NCBI GenBank assembly: GCA_040221415.1
Contig: JAVKEN010000001.1
Coordinates: forward strand, 62,001 to 126,000
Length of the DNA: 64,000 bases
Origin: JAVKEN01 sp040221415
GTDB lineage: Bacteria > Pseudomonadota > Alphaproteobacteria > Rickettsiales > JABSSG01
Direction of reading: 5' to 3'
Position numbers and translations under genes: made by a program. The notes under the pieces are model-generated. The model saw nothing but the letters and a program-made list of their open reading frames with translations. It was not told where the DNA came from and did not search any database. Positions 61,358 to 64,000 of this stretch are shown here, in pieces (position 1 is the stretch's first letter; each line of letters starts with the position of its first letter).

Positions 61358-61720
61358 ATGAAAGTTACTATTACAGGCCATCACACTGACACGGGGAACG
61401 CTTTAAGGACTTATGTAGAGGAACATCTGAGTAAAGTCTCAAAGTTCTTTGATGCCGAAATAGAACCAAAAGTTATTTTCGAGAAAGAGCACAATTCTTT
61501 TAAAGCAGAAATTTTAATAAAAGACCAAAAAGGAAATCATGCTGAGTTTATAGCAAGTGATGAGCATGAGGATATACATGGCGCTTTTGAATTAGCTTTA
61601 CAAAAAATTACTCATCAAATAAGAAAATATCATGAGAAAGTTAAGAAAGGATTTAAGAAAAAAATGAAGGCTCATGAAAAAGAAATTGATATGGCTTTAT
61701 CTTCCAATCCAGACGCGTGA
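61358..61720 (+). CDS. hpf: Ribosome hibernation-promoting factor (short form)
   Basis: Binds the decoding site of idle ribosomes in starvation. The 120-aa protein begins KVTITGHHTDTGNALRTYVE with the S30AE/YfiA fold, then KAEILIKDQKGNHAEFIASD and IHGAFELALQKITHQIRKY. It lacks the C-terminal dimerisation domain of long HPF. I start at the ATG at 61358 because GGAGGGA lies 3 bases upstream; an ATG at 61346 lies before that ribosome site. The tail overlaps the convergent unknown gene by 24 bases. Confidence 0.88.
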   Translation: MKVTITGHHTDTGNALRTYVEEHLSKVSKFFDAEIEPKVIFEKEHNSFKAEILIKDQKGNHAEFIASDEHEDIHGAFELALQKITHQIRKYHEKVKKGFKKKMKAHEKEIDMALSSNPDA

Positions 61721-62029
61721 TTGCTTAGATTTTCGATCTATTATTCCAAGATGTGGCTTTGGTGGTGATATTGTCCCTAAAACATTTAGAGGCAATGCAT
61801 CATCTAATGTTAGAGGGTAAAGCTTTAGTTGAGAGAATGCGGTGTATACTCCCTCAAAATTTCGGGTCATAATTCTGAACATGCCGCCTTGCGTAAATTG
61901 TTCTATCGTTTTTAATATATCGCCACTTACACCAATTTGCAGTACTTCTTCTTCTTTTAGATTGCCTAAATGGCCAAGAGAAGACAAGTTCTCCAGCTTG
62001 TTTTTTGACGTGTGTTCACTGCCGTACAT
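61697..62029 (-). CDS. Unknown small protein, second of a pair
   Basis: A 110-aa protein I do not recognise. It is hydrophilic, with no signal peptide or membrane helix. Visible parts: a charged N-terminus, EEEVLQIGVSGDILKTIEQF (residues about 26-45), GGMFRIMTRNFEGVYTAF (near 48) and a basic, proline-rich end (GTISPPKPHLGIID, then KSKQSRVWIGR). It starts 6 bases after the gene at 62036 on the same strand, which it resembles in length and in the segments F-[KR]-IM-x2-N and GT-x-P-x-LGII. Codon and base use are like the neighbours. The function is unknown. Confidence 0.65.
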   Translation of the reverse strand: MYGSEHTSKNKLENLSSLGHLGNLKEEEVLQIGVSGDILKTIEQFTQGGMFRIMTRNFEGVYTAFSQLKLYPLTLDDALPLNVLGTISPPKPHLGIIDRKSKQSRVWIGR

Positions 62030-62035
62030 GATAAT

Positions 62036-62353
62036 TTATGCACCTCTGCCTGAGTTTTTATTTTGTATTATTACTCCAGGCAGCTTTGTTCCACCAGGAG
62101 CAACTGGAGTGCCGATTTTAGGGGTTTTAATCACCTCTTTGATTACACCCAGTTTTCCTCCTGATTTTTCCATTAATTGACCTAGAAAAGCTGAGGCTGC
62201 GGGAACGTTAGGGAACATAATTTTGAAGACAGAGCTTTCTCCTATTGCATTTAGAGCTTTTTCCATGTTCCACCCCTCCAAGTTAAAAATATTTAGTGCG
62301 CCTTCATTTATTTGGAAAATCAGTAAAACTCCAGGAAGATTGTTATCAGGCAT
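62036..62353 (-). CDS. Unknown small protein, first of a pair
   Basis: A 105-aa protein I do not recognise, first gene of a two-gene minus-strand unit divergent from tatC. It begins with NNLPGVLLIFQINEGALNIF and ends with TKLPGVIIQNKNSGRGA, so an LPGV-hydrophobic patch occurs at both ends. The middle has SSVFKIMFPNVPAASAFLGQ (about residues 39-58) aligning with the segment of its downstream neighbour. No signal peptide, cysteines or catalytic motif are visible. The compact beta-alpha-beta look suggests a small binding or assembly protein, which is only a guess. Confidence 0.65.
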   Translation of the reverse strand: MPDNNLPGVLLIFQINEGALNIFNLEGWNMEKALNAIGESSVFKIMFPNVPAASAFLGQLMEKSGGKLGVIKEVIKTPKIGTPVAPGGTKLPGVIIQNKNSGRGA

Positions 62354-62413
62354 TTTAAATATTATATTTTTAATGTTAATGGTATATTGTATGTGTTAAT
62401 AAAATATTAATTT

Positions 62414-63157
62414 ATGAAAAAAGAAATTAGTTTTTCTGAGCATTTCCTCGAGCTTAAAAAACGGCTAACTTTCACAGTAGTAGTTTTTATTTTATCTGTG
62501 ATTCTGGGATATTATTACTCTGCTGATTTATACAGCTTCTTACTTAAGCCATTAGAAAATTATTTTATTCAAAATAATTTAAAGAGAGAGATTATATACA
62601 CAGGTCTTTCAGAAGCATTTTTTACTTATTTAAAGTTAGCGTGCTATTTTGGTCTATTTCTTTCTCTTCCAGTTTTAGTGTGGCAAATATATGCCTTTCT
62701 TTCACCTGGACTTAAACGCGACGAAAAAAGATTTGTTTTACCGCTGTTTGTATTTGCTCCTTTCTTGTTCTTCATTGGAGCTGTATTAGTTTATTACTAT
62801 ATTTTGCCTCAGGTATTTAGTTTTTTTCTGAGCTTTGAGCAGACGCAAGCAAGTAAAACAGCTCCAGTTGTTCTAGAGGCTAGAGTGAGTGAATACTTAT
62901 CACTATGTCTAAGCATAATGATAGCATTCGGACTGGCCTTTGAGTTGCCAATTATTTTAATTATTTTAGCTAAGATCAAATTAATCAGCTATAAAAGCTT
63001 AATTAAATTTCGTAGATTCTCAATTGTAATAATTTTGATTCTTGCCGCTATTTTGACTCCTCCAGATATATTAAGCCAGATATTTCTTGCGATTATAATG
63101 ATAATATTATACGAATTATCGATTCTTATATGCATGTATATTGAAAAAAAGAAGTAA
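62414..63157 (+). CDS. tatC: Sec-independent translocase TatC
   Basis: The core membrane component that recognises twin-arginine signal peptides. Six helices; the cytoplasmic N-terminal FSEHFLELKKRL (residues 7-18) holds the signal-binding glutamate, and the first cytoplasmic loop AFLSPGLKRDEKRF (near 95) is also conserved. At 247 aa it is standard. In many relatives tatA-tatB-tatC-serS are together; here serS follows directly but tatA/tatB are absent upstream, replaced by the two unknown genes on the other strand. Confidence 0.95.
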   Translation: MKKEISFSEHFLELKKRLTFTVVVFILSVILGYYYSADLYSFLLKPLENYFIQNNLKREIIYTGLSEAFFTYLKLACYFGLFLSLPVLVWQIYAFLSPGLKRDEKRFVLPLFVFAPFLFFIGAVLVYYYILPQVFSFFLSFEQTQASKTAPVVLEARVSEYLSLCLSIMIAFGLAFELPIILIILAKIKLISYKSLIKFRRFSIVIILILAAILTPPDILSQIFLAIIMIILYELSILICMYIEKKK

Positions 63158-64000
63158 ATGTTAGATATCAAATGGATTAGAGAAAATCCAAAAGTTTTAG
63201 ATCATAATCAAACCAAAAGAGGAGCCAAGCCAATTTCTTCTGAGATTTTGTCTTTGGATGAAAAAAATAAAAAATTAACATCTGAGTTACAGGAGTTGCA
63301 ACAAAAAAGGAATGCAATTTCTAAGTCCTTATCTCAGGTAGAAAAAAATTCTCAAGAGTTTCTAAAGAAGAAAGAAGAGGTGGGCAGTATAAATCAACAT
63401 TTAGAAGCTATAAAAATACAACAGGACAATATAGAGAATGAATTAAAATCCATTCTACACAGCACCCCCAATATTTTGGCTGATGAAATTCCTGATGGAA
63501 AAGATGAAAGCCAAAATAAAGTGATACAAGTTTATGGAGATATAAATGAATTTTCATTTCAACCAAAATCACATGATATTTTAGGAAAGCAACTTGAAAT
63601 GATGGATTTTGAGCAAACAGCCAAAATATCTGGAAGCAGATTTGTGACATTAAAGAAAGATTTAGCAAAATTGGAAAGAGCATTAGCCAATTATATGCTT
63701 GATATTCATGTTAATGAATTTGGGTTTGAAGAAGTATCTCCGCCACTTTTAGTGAATAAAAAAGCTATGTTTGGCACTGGACAATTGCCTAAATTTGCTG
63801 AAGATTCTTTTTTGACTACAGATGATAAATGGTTGATTTCTACGTCAGAAATATCGCTTACAAATCTTGCAGCAGATAAAATATTTGCAGAAGAAGATTT
63901 ACCTTTAAGAATGACAGCGTTTACTCCTTGCTTTAGGTCGGAAGCAGGAAGTGCTGGTAAAGATACAAAAGGGATGATAAGGCTGCATCAGTTCAATAAA
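63158..64000 (+). CDS. serS: Seryl-tRNA synthetase (5' part, cut by window end)
   Basis: Charges tRNA-Ser and tRNA-Sec. The frame opens at ATG 63158, right after the tatC stop (TAA-ATG), and runs 281 codons off the window. It begins MLDIKWIRENPKVLDHNQ, continues with the antiparallel coiled-coil arm (about residues 35-100, LTSELQELQQKRNAISKSL) that contacts the tRNA, and reaches class II motif 2 (FRSEAGSAGKDTKGMIRLHQ) just before the edge. tatC-serS is a conserved alphaproteobacterial pair. Confidence 0.96.
   Translation, partial: MLDIKWIRENPKVLDHNQTKRGAKPISSEILSLDEKNKKLTSELQELQQKRNAISKSLSQVEKNSQEFLKKKEEVGSINQHLEAIKIQQDNIENELKSILHSTPNILADEIPDGKDESQNKVIQVYGDINEFSFQPKSHDILGKQLEMMDFEQTAKISGSRFVTLKKDLAKLERALANYMLDIHVNEFGFEEVSPPLLVNKKAMFGTGQLPKFAEDSFLTTDDKWLISTSEISLTNLAADKIFAEEDLPLRMTAFTPCFRSEAGSAGKDTKGMIRLHQFNK

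Noticed and set aside
1..64000. CRISPR array, insertion sequence, prophage or toxin-antitoxin cassette
   Set aside because: None was found by eye; nearly all of the window is explained by housekeeping genes with short spacers.

Overview
The window looks like the chromosome of an AT-rich, streamlined alphaproteobacterium, most like the Rickettsiales/Holosporales end of the class. The reasons are the cluster hemH-hemE-[origin]-ppsR-aroE-coaE-dnaQ-secB, a class I lysyl-tRNA synthetase, an NDUFS4-type complex I subunit, a hemC-hemD-(mitofilin-like)-hemY block, HemJ in place of HemG/HemY oxidases, and very short or negative gene spacing. The exact genus cannot be told by eye. I saw no insertion sequence, prophage, CRISPR array or rRNA operon.

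Layout. 1-4.7 kb: envelope polysaccharide genes (a cut membrane protein, a manC-type bifunctional enzyme, a GT4 glycosyltransferase, a WecA/TagO-type initiating transferase and an APH(6)-like kinase). Next come tRNA-Ala and a leftward block, 4.9-18.6 kb: a phytase-like lipoprotein, lpd-sucB-sucA-sucD-sucC-mdh (TCA cycle), rho, and the heme genes hemJ-hemH-hemE. Around 18.6-18.86 kb lies a roughly 250-bp AT-rich gap with two perfect DnaA boxes, the probable chromosome origin. Gene direction flips here: almost everything from 4.9 to 18.6 kb is on the minus strand and almost everything from 18.9 to 34 kb is on the plus strand.

Right of the origin: ppsR-aroE-coaE-dnaQ, secB, ftsA, a membrane glycosyltransferase, parE, a ctpA-type protease with a YibQ-type deacetylase, rppH and a DciA-like gene, then mnmG-rsmG-parA-parB with a perfect parS embedded in rsmG, and tRNA-Phe. 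From 34 to 64 kb there are mixed-strand housekeeping genes: uvrD, NDUFS4-like, xseB, a GT4 enzyme, an ABHD10-like hydrolase, dsbB, lysS (class I), eno, ftsB, comM, miaB, ispA, zapA with a coiled-coil partner, lepA, prfB (programmed +1 frameshift), ldcA, hemC-hemD-mitofilin-like-hemY, rpe, a 5-formyl-THF cyclo-ligase gene, rpsD, trmJ, cysS, an orphan histidine kinase, rodA, hpf, two small unknown genes that look like paralogs, tatC and the start of serS.

The window holds the core of replication initiation and segregation (origin, parS, ParAB, DciA), division and shape (FtsA, FtsB, ZapA, RodA), oxidative carbon metabolism and most of heme synthesis after ALA. The points most worth checking are the origin itself, hemE having no ATG/GTG/TTG/CTG start before its conserved N-terminus, a second parS-like site in comM, a short mitofilin-like protein, and the two unknown small genes beside tatC.
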